Position numbers and translations under genes: made by a program. This document shows, in pieces, positions 18,054 through 26,238 of a DNA stretch of 32,122 nt; within the stretch, counting starts at the first letter, position 1; each line of letters starts with the position of its first letter. This DNA is from Bacteroidia bacterium (GTDB lineage Bacteria > Bacteroidota > Bacteroidia > B-17B0 > Aurantibacillaceae). The DNA is taken from assembly GCA_025455485.1 (NCBI GenBank), contig JALOMJ010000031.1, positions 1 through 32,122 on the forward strand, given 5' to 3'. Under the pieces are notes generated by a model. It made no database searches. It was given only the letters and a program-made list of their open reading frames with translations, and was not told where the DNA came from.

Positions 18054-19034
18054 TTAAATTACAGAATGGTTCAAATTGATGTGAAAAGCACAGTTGAAAT
18101 GGGATTTTGGGCAGGCCCTGTGTCCATGCAAGCCGCAGGGTCTACAGTTCAAATCCTTCACTTCAATCACCTTTTGGTTTTCTGAAAGTGGCCCAAATCC
18201 AAAATCAGGAATGGTGGAAAGAAAAAAGGCGCGCACCGGAGCATTTTGACTGGAGGCAAGATGCAGCGGGGCTGAATCGTTCACGTAATTCATGTCGGCA
18301 TGTTTCATTAACAAGGCCGATTGCAATAAACTTAGTTCACCACAAAGTTGTTCTGTGTTGTTTCGTTTCGATTGTAAAATCAGGTCTTCACAAAGCGGTG
18401 CATCACTTGGCGCCCCGAGCAAATACACTTTTTTTTCTTCTGGAATGAGCTTTAGCAATTCAAGCCATTTTTCTTTTGGCAGTTGTTTGGTAAACCACAC
18501 TGAGGCCGGAGCCATACAAACAAATGGCGTTTGAAGCAAAGGGGCGATGCGTTCAGCATCCGAAGATGAGGGGTAGAGCTTGGGTAAAAAAATCGTGTTC
18601 TCGCAAAAATCGCTTACCAACTCATGGTAACGATGAATTTCGTGCAGGTTTTTCGCGAATCGGTGTTTTACCGTGGTGTTGAATAAAAAGGAAAAGGGAT
18701 TTTGTTTGAAACCCGCACTGTGTTTGGCCCCTGAAAATGCGGTTAAAAAGCCTGAACTGGCATAGCGGTGGCAGTTGATTACACAGTCGTATTTGTTTTT
18801 GCGGATGCGGAATAATAGCGAAAACAGGTTCTTTAGTTTGTTTTCCTTTTTGTTCCAAACCAGCGTTTCTTTTAAATAAGGATGCCGCTTATAAATGCCT
18901 TCATTGCCTTTTCTCACCAGCATAGAAATGGAAGCATCAGGGAAACTAGCGTGTAATTTTTCAAGGAGGCAGGAGGCCAGTATGGCATCGCCAATAAAAG
19001 CCGTTTGTATCACAAGTATGTTTTGGTACTTCAA
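18054..19034 (-). CDS. Glycosyltransferase family 9 (heptosyltransferase-like)
   Basis: This 326-residue GT-B enzyme resembles the ADP-heptose:LPS heptosyltransferases of family GT9. The N-terminus NILVIQTAFIGDAILASCLLEKL is the classic glycine-loop start, and the C-terminal half has APASVWFTKQLPKEKW, LLGAPSD and NDSAPLHLASS, which form the nucleotide-sugar site. A C-terminal CRPCGLHGHRACP cluster, common in Bacteroidota homologues, may bind metal. It probably adds a sugar to the lipopolysaccharide core at the inner membrane. The start is TTG (19032-19034), 2 nt after the miaE stop, with no nearby in-frame ATG that preserves the N-terminal strand, so translation is likely coupled. Donor and acceptor are not determinable. 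Confidence 0.88.
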   Translation of the reverse strand: MKYQNILVIQTAFIGDAILASCLLEKLHASFPDASISMLVRKGNEGIYKRHPYLKETLVWNKKENKLKNLFSLLFRIRKNKYDCVINCHRYASSGFLTAFSGAKHSAGFKQNPFSFLFNTTVKHRFAKNLHEIHRYHELVSDFCENTIFLPKLYPSSSDAERIAPLLQTPFVCMAPASVWFTKQLPKEKWLELLKLIPEEKKVYLLGAPSDAPLCEDLILQSKRNNTEQLCGELSLLQSALLMKHADMNYVNDSAPLHLASSQNAPVRAFFLSTIPDFGFGPLSENQKVIEVKDLNCRPCGLHGHRACPKSHFNCAFHINLNHSVI

Positions 19035-19036
19035 GC

Positions 19037-19621
19037 TCAGCCGTGTATGGTTTCCTGTTTGCCGTAACTTTTTATTAATCCGGCTTCAAAATCCAGCCAT
19101 TGCTGCCAGCGTTTGTTTACGTCTTCAACACCTTCGCCATATTTTCTGGCAAAACCAATAAACGTGGTGTAATGTCCGGCTTCACTGATCATAAGTTCAC
19201 GGTAAAAGTCGCTCAACTCTGTATCCTGCAATTGTTCTGATAGTATTTTAAAACGTTCACAACTTCTGGCCTCAATCATGGCCGCAAACAATAAACGGTC
19301 GATAAGCACAATTTCTTTTGAATAGCCTTTGCGCATAAATTTGTATAATTCGTTTACGTAATGGTCTTTGCGTTCGAAGCCTAAGGTAAAGCCCTTTGAT
19401 TTAATTTTTTGGTGTACCATTTCAAAATGCTTCAATTCTTCCTGTGCCAGTTTTAACAGCTCATCTACCAATTCGCTATGGTAGGGGTAACCCACAATAA
19501 TAGAAATGGCGTTGGAGGCTGCTTTTTGCTCGCAGTAGGCATGGTCGGTTAAAATTTCGGAAAGGTTAGATTCGGCAATGTTTGCCCAGCGGGGATCTGT
19601 TTCAAGTTTAAGGCCAAGCAT
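19037..19621 (-). CDS. miaE: tRNA-(ms2io6A)-hydroxylase MiaE
   Basis: This 194-residue ferritin-like di-iron monooxygenase hydroxylates the isopentenyl side chain of ms2i6A at tRNA position 37. The iron ligands are in place: Glu31, Glu62 and His65 (QEELKHFEMVH), Glu117 (IEARSCERF), Glu147 and His150 (SEAGHY). The LGLKLETDPRW opening and the HAYCEQKAAS helix are typical. It heads the minus-strand operon miaE-GT9-LigB. Its substrate depends on MiaA and MiaB, which are not in this window. The start ATG is 56 nt from the divergent methylase gene. Confidence 0.93.
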   Translation of the reverse strand: MLGLKLETDPRWANIAESNLSEILTDHAYCEQKAASNAISIIVGYPYHSELVDELLKLAQEELKHFEMVHQKIKSKGFTLGFERKDHYVNELYKFMRKGYSKEIVLIDRLLFAAMIEARSCERFKILSEQLQDTELSDFYRELMISEAGHYTTFIGFARKYGEGVEDVNKRWQQWLDFEAGLIKSYGKQETIHG

Positions 19622-19677
19622 GGAGCTGATTTTATAGAGTACAAAGTAACAACAAATATTTTACTTAATATTACGGC

Positions 19678-20388
19678 ATGGCCGAACAAGGAACATTGTA
19701 CCTCATTCCGGTGCCTGTTAGCGGGGCGCCTGTTACGCAAAGCATTCCAGAATTCAACCTGGGTCTTGTGAGGACACTAAAAAAGTTCATCACTGAAAAC
19801 AATAAAGAAGCCCGGAAATTTCTGAAAGCGTTTGGTTATCCAAAACTTGAAGAGGCCGAACTGCGTGAGCTGAACACACACAGCAAAGCGGGGGATTTGG
19901 GCGATTATTTAAAATTCATTAAGGGCGCTGATTCGGTAGGTTTAATGAGTGATGCGGGATGCCCCGGCATAGCAGATCCGGGTGCAGAAATAGTGAAATT
20001 AGCACATCAGCATAACATTCCTGTGATGCCTTTAGTAGGACCAAGTTCAATTGTGCTTGGTATTATGGCCAGTGGATTTAACGGGCAAAATTTTGCATTT
20101 AACGGCTATTTGCCAATAGACAAAACCATAAGACAAAAACGCTTGAAAGAACTTGAACACATGGCGGTAAAATACCATCAGGCACAGTTTTTCATAGAAA
20201 CGCCCTACCGCAACCAGGCCCTGTATGATCATATTTTACAGGTTCTTGCGCCCGGCACACTGCTTTTTGTCGGAAGAGATGTTCAGGGAGAACATGAATT
20301 ACTGAAAAGCAAAAGCATTCAGGCTTGGAGGCAAAGTGAAGCCCCTGAGCTCCATAAATTCCCTACTATTTTTGGAATTTATAATTAG
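19678..20388 (+). CDS. RsmI-like tetrapyrrole-methylase-family SAM methyltransferase
   Basis: This 236-residue protein has the tetrapyrrole methylase fold in the RsmI branch: GTLYLIPVPVSG at the N-terminus, GLMSDAGCPGIADPG, then PLVGPSSIVLGIMASG. RsmI 2'-O-methylates C1402 of 16S rRNA, but true RsmI begins with a TPIGNLxD motif that is absent here. This is therefore more likely the second, shorter paralogue found in Bacteroidota, whose substrate is not established. The start ATG is at 19678, with 56 nt to the divergent miaE. No conserved operon partner is evident; the next gene starts 82 nt downstream. Confidence 0.82.
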   Translation: MAEQGTLYLIPVPVSGAPVTQSIPEFNLGLVRTLKKFITENNKEARKFLKAFGYPKLEEAELRELNTHSKAGDLGDYLKFIKGADSVGLMSDAGCPGIADPGAEIVKLAHQHNIPVMPLVGPSSIVLGIMASGFNGQNFAFNGYLPIDKTIRQKRLKELEHMAVKYHQAQFFIETPYRNQALYDHILQVLAPGTLLFVGRDVQGEHELLKSKSIQAWRQSEAPELHKFPTIFGIYN

Positions 20389-20470
20389 ACGCCATCTCAA
20401 AAATAGTTTATAATTCCGGCCTTGCAATTCAGGCGCTTTATTACCTTTAAGCAGGAAAATTTTACCCAAC

Positions 20471-22462
20471 ATGAACGTTTTTTCTCTGGTCAGAGCAAAG
20501 CACAATTTACTGTTCAAGCTTGCCCTTATCGGTTTTGTTTCCTTTTTACTGTCGTTGATGTTACCTTACCGCGAGGTAAAGGGCCACAAGGTAGATGCTT
20601 TTAATGCGGTTTGGCCTTATGCTGATTTGGTAACGGATCAGGATTTTTTTATCCGGAAATCTGAACTTGAATTAAAAACTGAAAAGGAAAAGCTCATCAA
20701 AGATGCTCCTCTGTTTTTTGAAGTATCCACCCTTGAACGCGACCGACTGCTCAGGGAGATTAATTTACTTGAACTTTCGCAGCCTAACGATTTTAAGGTG
20801 CTAAAGCCGCTTTTCGACAGCATATACAAAAGAGGTGTAATCGAGAGCATGGATGAGGAACTGATTCGCAATAAACAGATTTTTGAGAGCAACGGATTTT
20901 ATGCAGAGTCTGTTACCTATTACGATTTTTTTACCATTACCTCCGCTGTAGACTATATAGAAAGAGAACTTCAGGGCCGTTTGCTTACGGTAAACTACCT
21001 TGATTATCTGGCATTAACGCACCGTTTCAGCAAAAGCAAAACGGAGCTTTACCTGAATTCCAAGCTTGAACAGGTTTCGATTTACCGGAACGTGATAAAA
21101 GCAGGACACGTTTTAGTGAAACAAGGACAAGCCTTAACCAACAACACCCGTCAATTGATTAACAAGTATTATTATTTTCAAAACCAAAATCTGTCCTTTT
21201 CATGGCTAAAGTTTTTTGCGAAGTGGGGCATGACCTTTGTTTTGAGTCTTGTTTTACTGGTGTTTCTGGCCTTTTTCAGAAAACAAATCTTTGGACAGAA
21301 CAAACAAGTGGCCTTTCTTTTCTTTCTGCTGCTTGTGGCGGTAACTACCACGTATTTATTTCACCGTTGGGGGTTTATGGTGTTGGCTTTGCCCTTTACT
21401 TTGGTGCCTATTTTGGTGAGGGTTTTTTTTGACGGCCGAACGGCATTATTTACGCATTTGATGATTGTATTGCACTGCAGTTTTTTTATGCCTGATAAAT
21501 TAGAGTTTATTCTTCTGCAGCTCATTCCGGGCATTGGCACACTCTTCGCGGTGGCTGAAATGCGCAAGCGGCAACAAATTTTAAACGCAGCGGCCCTGGT
21601 TTTTTTCTTTTATGTGTTTATTTTTGTTTGTTACGAATTGAGTTTTGGTACACCTTTGGTGGTAACTAAATTCAGCGCTTATGTGCCTTTTTCCATCAGT
21701 TCCATGCTGGTTTTACTGGCCTATCCTTTAATTTATTTAACCGAAAAGTTTTTTGGGTTTATTTCAGACTTCCGACTCTTGGAACTGTGCGACTTAAACC
21801 AACCTTTACTAAGAAAACTCTCTAAAGAAGTACCCGGAACCTTTCAACATAGTTTGCAGGTGGCCAATTTGGCAGAAGAAGCCATTTTTTATATCGGTGG
21901 AAATTCTCTTCTGGTAAGAGCAGGCGCCATGTATCACGACATTGGTAAGCTAAAAAACCCGTACTATTTTACCGAAAATCAAGCCGATGGGTTTAGTCCC
22001 CATCAGGAAATAGAACCGGTAGAGAGTGCCCGAATCATTATTGAGCACGTGATTGTGGGTATAGAATTGGCTAAAAAATACAAATTGCCTGAATCCATTA
22101 TTGATTTTATCCGCACTCACCACGGCACAACGTCCGTAAGGTATTTTCTGAATTTATTTGAAAAGCAAGGCCATGATTCGGTTGCAGCCGAAGCCAGGTT
22201 TCGTTATCCGGGACCCATTCCATTCAGTAAAGAAACGGCTGTGTTGATGATCGCAGATGGTGTTGAGGCCGCTTCGCGCAGTTTAAAAAGTTATGATGCG
22301 CTCACCATTAACGATTTGGTTGACAACATCATTGATTATAAAATTACCCATCAGCAATTTATTAATTCCGACATTACCTTTAAAGACATTACCACTATAA
22401 AAAAAATATTCAAAAAACGTCTTATGAACATTTACCACGTGCGCATTGAATACCCTGATTAG
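20471..22462 (+). CDS. pgpH: 7TM-HD domain phosphohydrolase, PgpH-type cyclic-di-AMP phosphodiesterase
   Basis: This 663-residue membrane protein has the 7TMR-HD architecture. One N-terminal membrane helix (about residues 14-34) leads to an extracytoplasmic helical domain (about 40-240), then comes a bundle of hydrophobic helices (about 250-435), then a cytoplasmic HD domain (about 450-640). The metal-binding residues include His460 (GTFQHSLQVANLAEEA), His489-Asp490 (MYHDIGKLKNPYYF) and the later RTHHGT. PgpH hydrolyses c-di-AMP to pApA and so affects turgor and cell-wall balance. Length and domain order agree with the family. It ends 49 nt before the polysaccharide export gene, which has its own candidate promoter. 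No diadenylate cyclase is in the window. Confidence 0.92.
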   Translation: MNVFSLVRAKHNLLFKLALIGFVSFLLSLMLPYREVKGHKVDAFNAVWPYADLVTDQDFFIRKSELELKTEKEKLIKDAPLFFEVSTLERDRLLREINLLELSQPNDFKVLKPLFDSIYKRGVIESMDEELIRNKQIFESNGFYAESVTYYDFFTITSAVDYIERELQGRLLTVNYLDYLALTHRFSKSKTELYLNSKLEQVSIYRNVIKAGHVLVKQGQALTNNTRQLINKYYYFQNQNLSFSWLKFFAKWGMTFVLSLVLLVFLAFFRKQIFGQNKQVAFLFFLLLVAVTTTYLFHRWGFMVLALPFTLVPILVRVFFDGRTALFTHLMIVLHCSFFMPDKLEFILLQLIPGIGTLFAVAEMRKRQQILNAAALVFFFYVFIFVCYELSFGTPLVVTKFSAYVPFSISSMLVLLAYPLIYLTEKFFGFISDFRLLELCDLNQPLLRKLSKEVPGTFQHSLQVANLAEEAIFYIGGNSLLVRAGAMYHDIGKLKNPYYFTENQADGFSPHQEIEPVESARIIIEHVIVGIELAKKYKLPESIIDFIRTHHGTTSVRYFLNLFEKQGHDSVAAEARFRYPGPIPFSKETAVLMIADGVEAASRSLKSYDALTINDLVDNIIDYKITHQQFINSDITFKDITTIKKIFKKRLMNIYHVRIEYPD

Positions 22463-22495
22463 GCCCTGTAAACCCTCTGTTTAACTCAAAAACAA

Positions 22496-22503
22496 TATAT
22501 TTG
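22496..22503 (+). promoter_or_regulatory. Candidate -7 promoter box for the polysaccharide operon (TATATTTG)
   Basis: TATATTTG is an exact TAnnTTTG match 8 nt before the ATG at 22512. There is no exact TTG at the -33 position. It would give a leader of only a few nucleotides. Confidence 0.45.
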
Positions 22504-22511
22504 TAAATACT

Positions 22512-23267
22512 ATGCGTTATATTTTAATCTTTCTGGCTTTGGGTGTTGTTTTAAGTTCCTGCAAGGTGATGCGCTCCAATTTAATGCTCAAAACCCCTAA
22601 GGACTATAAATACGATGAGTTGGTAGATTCTCTTGCTCAAAAAGATTACCGGGTGGCCCCGAATGATGAAATTCTTTACTTTGTTTTCACCAACGATGGG
22701 TTTAAGCTTATTGACCTGGCTACTCAGGTGAACACTGGGTTTAAGGCCAGCATCAACACCATAGTGGAAAGCGACGGCATGATTAAGATGCCCCTGGTTG
22801 GGCGTGTTTTTGTTGAAGGCCTTACCATTAAAGAGTTGCAGTTACTGCTTGAAGAAAAATATGCTGAATTTTATGTAAAACCCTATGTTGAAGTGCGCGT
22901 ATCTAACAAACGTATTATTGTATTTCCGGGCAGCGGGGGAAGCGCCAAAGTATTGCCTTTAACCAACAACAACACCACCGTGATGGAAGCCCTGGCTGCT
23001 GCCGGGGGAATTGTTGAGGATGGCAAGGCTTACAAGGTTAAATTAATCCGCAACAGCAAAAAAGTAGGTGGAAAACCTCTGGTGTATTTAATGGATTTAT
23101 CTACCATTGATGGACTCTCTGCGGCCAACTCGATTGTACAGGCCAATGACATTATTTACGTAGAACCACGTTACAAACCCCTCGCCACATTTAACAAGGA
23201 AGTGTTGCCCTTGGTTACCACGATTACCGGAGTCATCTTAATCATTCAGTTGTTCAGATCTCTGTAA
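22512..23267 (+). CDS. Polysaccharide export outer-membrane lipoprotein (Wza-like)
   Basis: This 251-residue protein has a lipoprotein signal with lipobox LSSC (Cys17). A Poly_export domain (about residues 45-135: YRVAPNDEILYFVF through VKPYVEVRVSNKRI) is followed by one SLBB-type beta-grasp domain (about 140-225). A C-terminal hydrophobic helix, TTITGVILIIQLF, is typical of the short Bacteroidota Wza homologues. It forms the outer-membrane and periplasmic channel for exopolysaccharide. The wzc-like gene starts 3 nt downstream, so export channel and co-polymerase are made together. Confidence 0.93.
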   Translation: MRYILIFLALGVVLSSCKVMRSNLMLKTPKDYKYDELVDSLAQKDYRVAPNDEILYFVFTNDGFKLIDLATQVNTGFKASINTIVESDGMIKMPLVGRVFVEGLTIKELQLLLEEKYAEFYVKPYVEVRVSNKRIIVFPGSGGSAKVLPLTNNNTTVMEALAAAGGIVEDGKAYKVKLIRNSKKVGGKPLVYLMDLSTIDGLSAANSIVQANDIIYVEPRYKPLATFNKEVLPLVTTITGVILIIQLFRSL

Positions 23268-23270
23268 ATT

Positions 23271-25706
23271 ATGCTAAATCCCCAGAGCAACACGCCCAAT
23301 ACTCAGTTAAAAGACATTGCGGAAAAACTCAATGCCAATTTCGATATTGGCCTGTTTATTTTTCTGTTAATGAAAAACAGGGTATTTATCCTTGTTTTTT
23401 TTCTGGTGTCTTTTATTTCTGCCTTTTTGTATTTGCGGTATTCTCAACCCATTTATGAATCCAGGGCCATTGTTCAAATCAACGATGCCAATCGGGCCGA
23501 CCAGGTTTTGAAGCTAGGTGGAGGAGGGGACGATAACAACCTGATTGCTGAAGCCATAGAACAAATTCGCTCAAAAGTATTTTTAAAACGGGTTGTTGAA
23601 AAACTCGATATCCGCGTAAATTATTTCAGCGAAGGCACCTTTAAAAACCACGAGTTGTATTTTTCATCGCCTTTTTTGGTACGCATCAATACCAAGATGC
23701 CGACTGTTAACGGTCAAAAAATTTATGTTCAGCTCAACAACGATCTGAAGTCGGGGGTATTGAATTTTGGCACTACTTCCATACCATTCATTAGCGGAGA
23801 GTGGCTGAACCGGCCTGAGTTTGACCTGATTATTTATCCCAATTCTAAAATTGATGAACCGCAGATTAAAGATTTGCTAAAAGAAAACAACAAATACTAT
23901 TTTGTGGTTTCGGATGTAAATGAAGTTACGGCCTTGTTAAAAAGCCGGCTTGAAGTGAAGCTATTCAACGAACATGCAAAAACCGTTATTATAAAAGTAT
24001 CGGATGTAAACCCATCAAAATCAACCGATATTGTTAACGCGATTACCGAAGAATATTTGAATTATGACGTTGAGCGAAAAAGTGAAAGTTCAACAAACAT
24101 ACTTTCTTTTATTGATGAGCAGTTGAATACTGTGTATGGTGAATTGAAGAACCGGGAAAGTCAGCTTTACCAGTTTAAAAGTGATAAAAAAATCACCAAC
24201 CGTGATTTTATGAATGAATCGGAAATGATGCGGTATTCCTCCCTTGAAGAGCAAATGCTTAGAATAGAGATTGAGGAAAAACTGATTACAGAAATTCAAG
24301 CCAACATTGCCCAGAAAAAAAGCATTGACATTTATCAGCTTTTATCCCTTACGGCCGCTACGGGTAATGATAACTCGATTAAACAAATTGTGGAGAGTAT
24401 AAAAAAGCTGCTGAGCGACAAAGAGAATTTGCTGTATGCGGTTACCCCCAATTCTGAGAACATCAAACAAATTAACTTTCAGATAGAAAATCAAAAGCGC
24501 TTATTAATGGAAAGTTTGGATGCGCTTCGTATGAAATACAAAGCAGAGTATAATAATTTGATGGAAAAGACCGGCGATTTTCAGAATAAGCTGAATAAGA
24601 GTCCTGAGGATGAGGTCGAATATTCCCGTTTGTCGCGTTTGTACACCATCAGTGAAAAGTACTACACCATGTTGCTTGAAAAAAAGACGGAGTTCTCCAT
24701 TTCACGAGCAGGGTATGTGTCTAAAAACATTATCCTTGAGAAGGCACAGGGCATTGGAGTTATGGTTTCTCCTAACCGAAATAAAGCCTTGCTGATTGCA
24801 TCGCTTGCATTTTTATTATTTTCCCTTGGTTTGGTACTTACGCGGTATCTTTTTCATGATAAGATTTACACCCTGTACGACATTACACGGTATTCGAGTG
24901 GTGATGTGGCCTTGTTGGGGGTTGTTCCCAAATACGAAAATCACATTCCTGTGTCGCAACTGGTGGTGGATAAAAACCCTAAAGCCCTTATCAGTGAGGC
25001 CTTCCGTTCCATACGGGCGAATCTGAATTTTATGGATGCCAGTAACGAGGGTACAAAAATTGTATCTGTAACCTCAACCATCAGTGGAGAAGGTAAAACA
25101 TTTGTTTCCATCAATGTGGCAGGCATTATTGCCTTTACCGGCAAACGTGTTGTGATTATTGATTTGGACATGCGTAAACCTAAAATTCACAAGGGGTTTG
25201 GTACCAGCAACACCATTGGTATGAGTACCATTCTTACCGGTCTTACCACAGTAGACGAGTGCTTGATGGATAGTACCATGAACAATTTGAAATTCATTAC
25301 CGCAGGTCCTTCGCCACCCAATCCCTCCGAACTAATTCTTAGTAAGGCTTTGGATGAAACCTTGGATTACCTCAAAACCAAGTTCGACTGCATTGTGATT
25401 GATAACCCACCTGTGGGGCTTGTTACCGATGGTATTGCAACAATTCAAAAAGCCAACTACCCGATTTATGTTTTCAGAGCGGGGTATTCGCGTAAAATGT
25501 TTACACAGATTTTGGACCGGCTCAAGAATGAATCAAATGTTAAGAATCTTTCTGTGATTTTAAACGATGTGGACGTGAGCAAAAAACTTTACAGTTACAA
25601 TTACGGCTACGGCTACGGTTATGGCTACGGTTATGGCAGTGGCTACTACTCGGAAGAAGACATGGGAAAGAAAAGCAAAAAACGAAAAAAAAATGGAAAT
25701 TATTGA
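23271..25706 (+). CDS. Polysaccharide co-polymerase / BY-type tyrosine autokinase (Wzc-like)
   Basis: This 811-residue protein combines a Wzz chain-length domain (membrane helices at about 36-56 and 502-526, periplasmic coiled coil between) with a cytoplasmic BY-kinase. The kinase has Walker A SGEGKTF near residue 605, the Walker A' IIDLDMRKPK near 630, the NPSELI motif and Walker B CIVIDNPP near 706. It ends in a Tyr-rich tail with ten tyrosines, six in a perfect YG run, and a Lys-rich end. The tail is phosphorylated in this family, and cycling of that state drives polymer length and export with Wza. The last 14 nt overlap the next gene, rmlC. The YG run is encoded by a hexanucleotide repeat (25602-25637) and could vary in length. 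Confidence 0.94.
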   Translation: MLNPQSNTPNTQLKDIAEKLNANFDIGLFIFLLMKNRVFILVFFLVSFISAFLYLRYSQPIYESRAIVQINDANRADQVLKLGGGGDDNNLIAEAIEQIRSKVFLKRVVEKLDIRVNYFSEGTFKNHELYFSSPFLVRINTKMPTVNGQKIYVQLNNDLKSGVLNFGTTSIPFISGEWLNRPEFDLIIYPNSKIDEPQIKDLLKENNKYYFVVSDVNEVTALLKSRLEVKLFNEHAKTVIIKVSDVNPSKSTDIVNAITEEYLNYDVERKSESSTNILSFIDEQLNTVYGELKNRESQLYQFKSDKKITNRDFMNESEMMRYSSLEEQMLRIEIEEKLITEIQANIAQKKSIDIYQLLSLTAATGNDNSIKQIVESIKKLLSDKENLLYAVTPNSENIKQINFQIENQKRLLMESLDALRMKYKAEYNNLMEKTGDFQNKLNKSPEDEVEYSRLSRLYTISEKYYTMLLEKKTEFSISRAGYVSKNIILEKAQGIGVMVSPNRNKALLIASLAFLLFSLGLVLTRYLFHDKIYTLYDITRYSSGDVALLGVVPKYENHIPVSQLVVDKNPKALISEAFRSIRANLNFMDASNEGTKIVSVTSTISGEGKTFVSINVAGIIAFTGKRVVIIDLDMRKPKIHKGFGTSNTIGMSTILTGLTTVDECLMDSTMNNLKFITAGPSPPNPSELILSKALDETLDYLKTKFDCIVIDNPPVGLVTDGIATIQKANYPIYVFRAGYSRKMFTQILDRLKNESNVKNLSVILNDVDVSKKLYSYNYGYGYGYGYGYGSGYYSEEDMGKKSKKRKKNGNY
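25602..25637 (+). repeat. In-frame hexanucleotide repeat TAYGGY x6
   Basis: Six consecutive 6-nt units (TACGGC, TACGGC, TACGGT, TATGGC, TACGGT, TATGGC) encode YGYGYGYGYGYG in the kinase tail. Unit gain or loss would keep the reading frame. Confidence 0.9.
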
Positions 25707-26238
25707 ATCAGAATTAAAAGGACTGTTTGTTATAAAACCTAAGGTGTTTGAGGATGCCAGGGGGTATTTTTTTGAAAGTTACAACAAGGAAATTTTTGAA
25801 AAAAAAGGATTAATCCTTGATTTTGTTCAGGACAATCAATCGCTTTCACAAAAAGGTGTGCTGAGGGGCTTGCACTTTCAAAACCCTCCGTTTGCACAGG
25901 GCAAATTGGTTCGTGTGATTACCGGAGCCGTGTTTGATGTGGCGGTTGACATTCGCAAGCATTCTGCAACCTATGGAAAGTGGTTTGGGCTTGAACTCAG
26001 TGAGGAAAACAAATGGCAGATGTATATTCCGGAAGGTTTTGCACATGGCTTTTTAACACTTAGAAATAATACTGTGTTTTCTTACAAATGCACCGGTTTT
26101 TATAAGAAGGAGGCCGAGGATTGTTTGTTGTGGAACGACCCTGATATTGGCATTCAGTGGAACACACATGAGGTGGTATTATCGGACAAGGATAAAACCG
26201 GAAAATTATTTTCATCCTTTGACTCCCTGTTTACATGA
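25693..26238 (+). CDS. rmlC: dTDP-4-dehydrorhamnose 3,5-epimerase (RmlC)
   Basis: This 181-residue cupin-fold epimerase has the RmlC signatures DNQSLSQKGVLRGLHFQ, GKLVRVITGAVFDVAVDIR and IPEGFAHGFLTL, which hold the catalytic His and Lys. It epimerises C3 and C5 of the dTDP-4-keto sugar on the way to dTDP-L-rhamnose. The start at 25693 (MEIIESELKG) is chosen because homologues begin there; an open frame extends back to 25621 but is only the shifted Tyr-Gly repeat of wzc. The gene overlaps wzc by 14 nt and the next gene by 4 nt. RmlA, RmlB and RmlD are not nearby, so either they are elsewhere or it serves another dTDP-sugar. Confidence 0.92.
   Translation: MEIIESELKGLFVIKPKVFEDARGYFFESYNKEIFEKKGLILDFVQDNQSLSQKGVLRGLHFQNPPFAQGKLVRVITGAVFDVAVDIRKHSATYGKWFGLELSEENKWQMYIPEGFAHGFLTLRNNTVFSYKCTGFYKKEAEDCLLWNDPDIGIQWNTHEVVLSDKDKTGKLFSSFDSLFT

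Noticed and set aside
25621..25692. N-terminal extension of rmlC to 25621
   Set aside because: The extra residues are a shifted reading of the Tyr-Gly repeat and Lys-rich end of wzc; RmlC homologues begin at MEIIESELKG.
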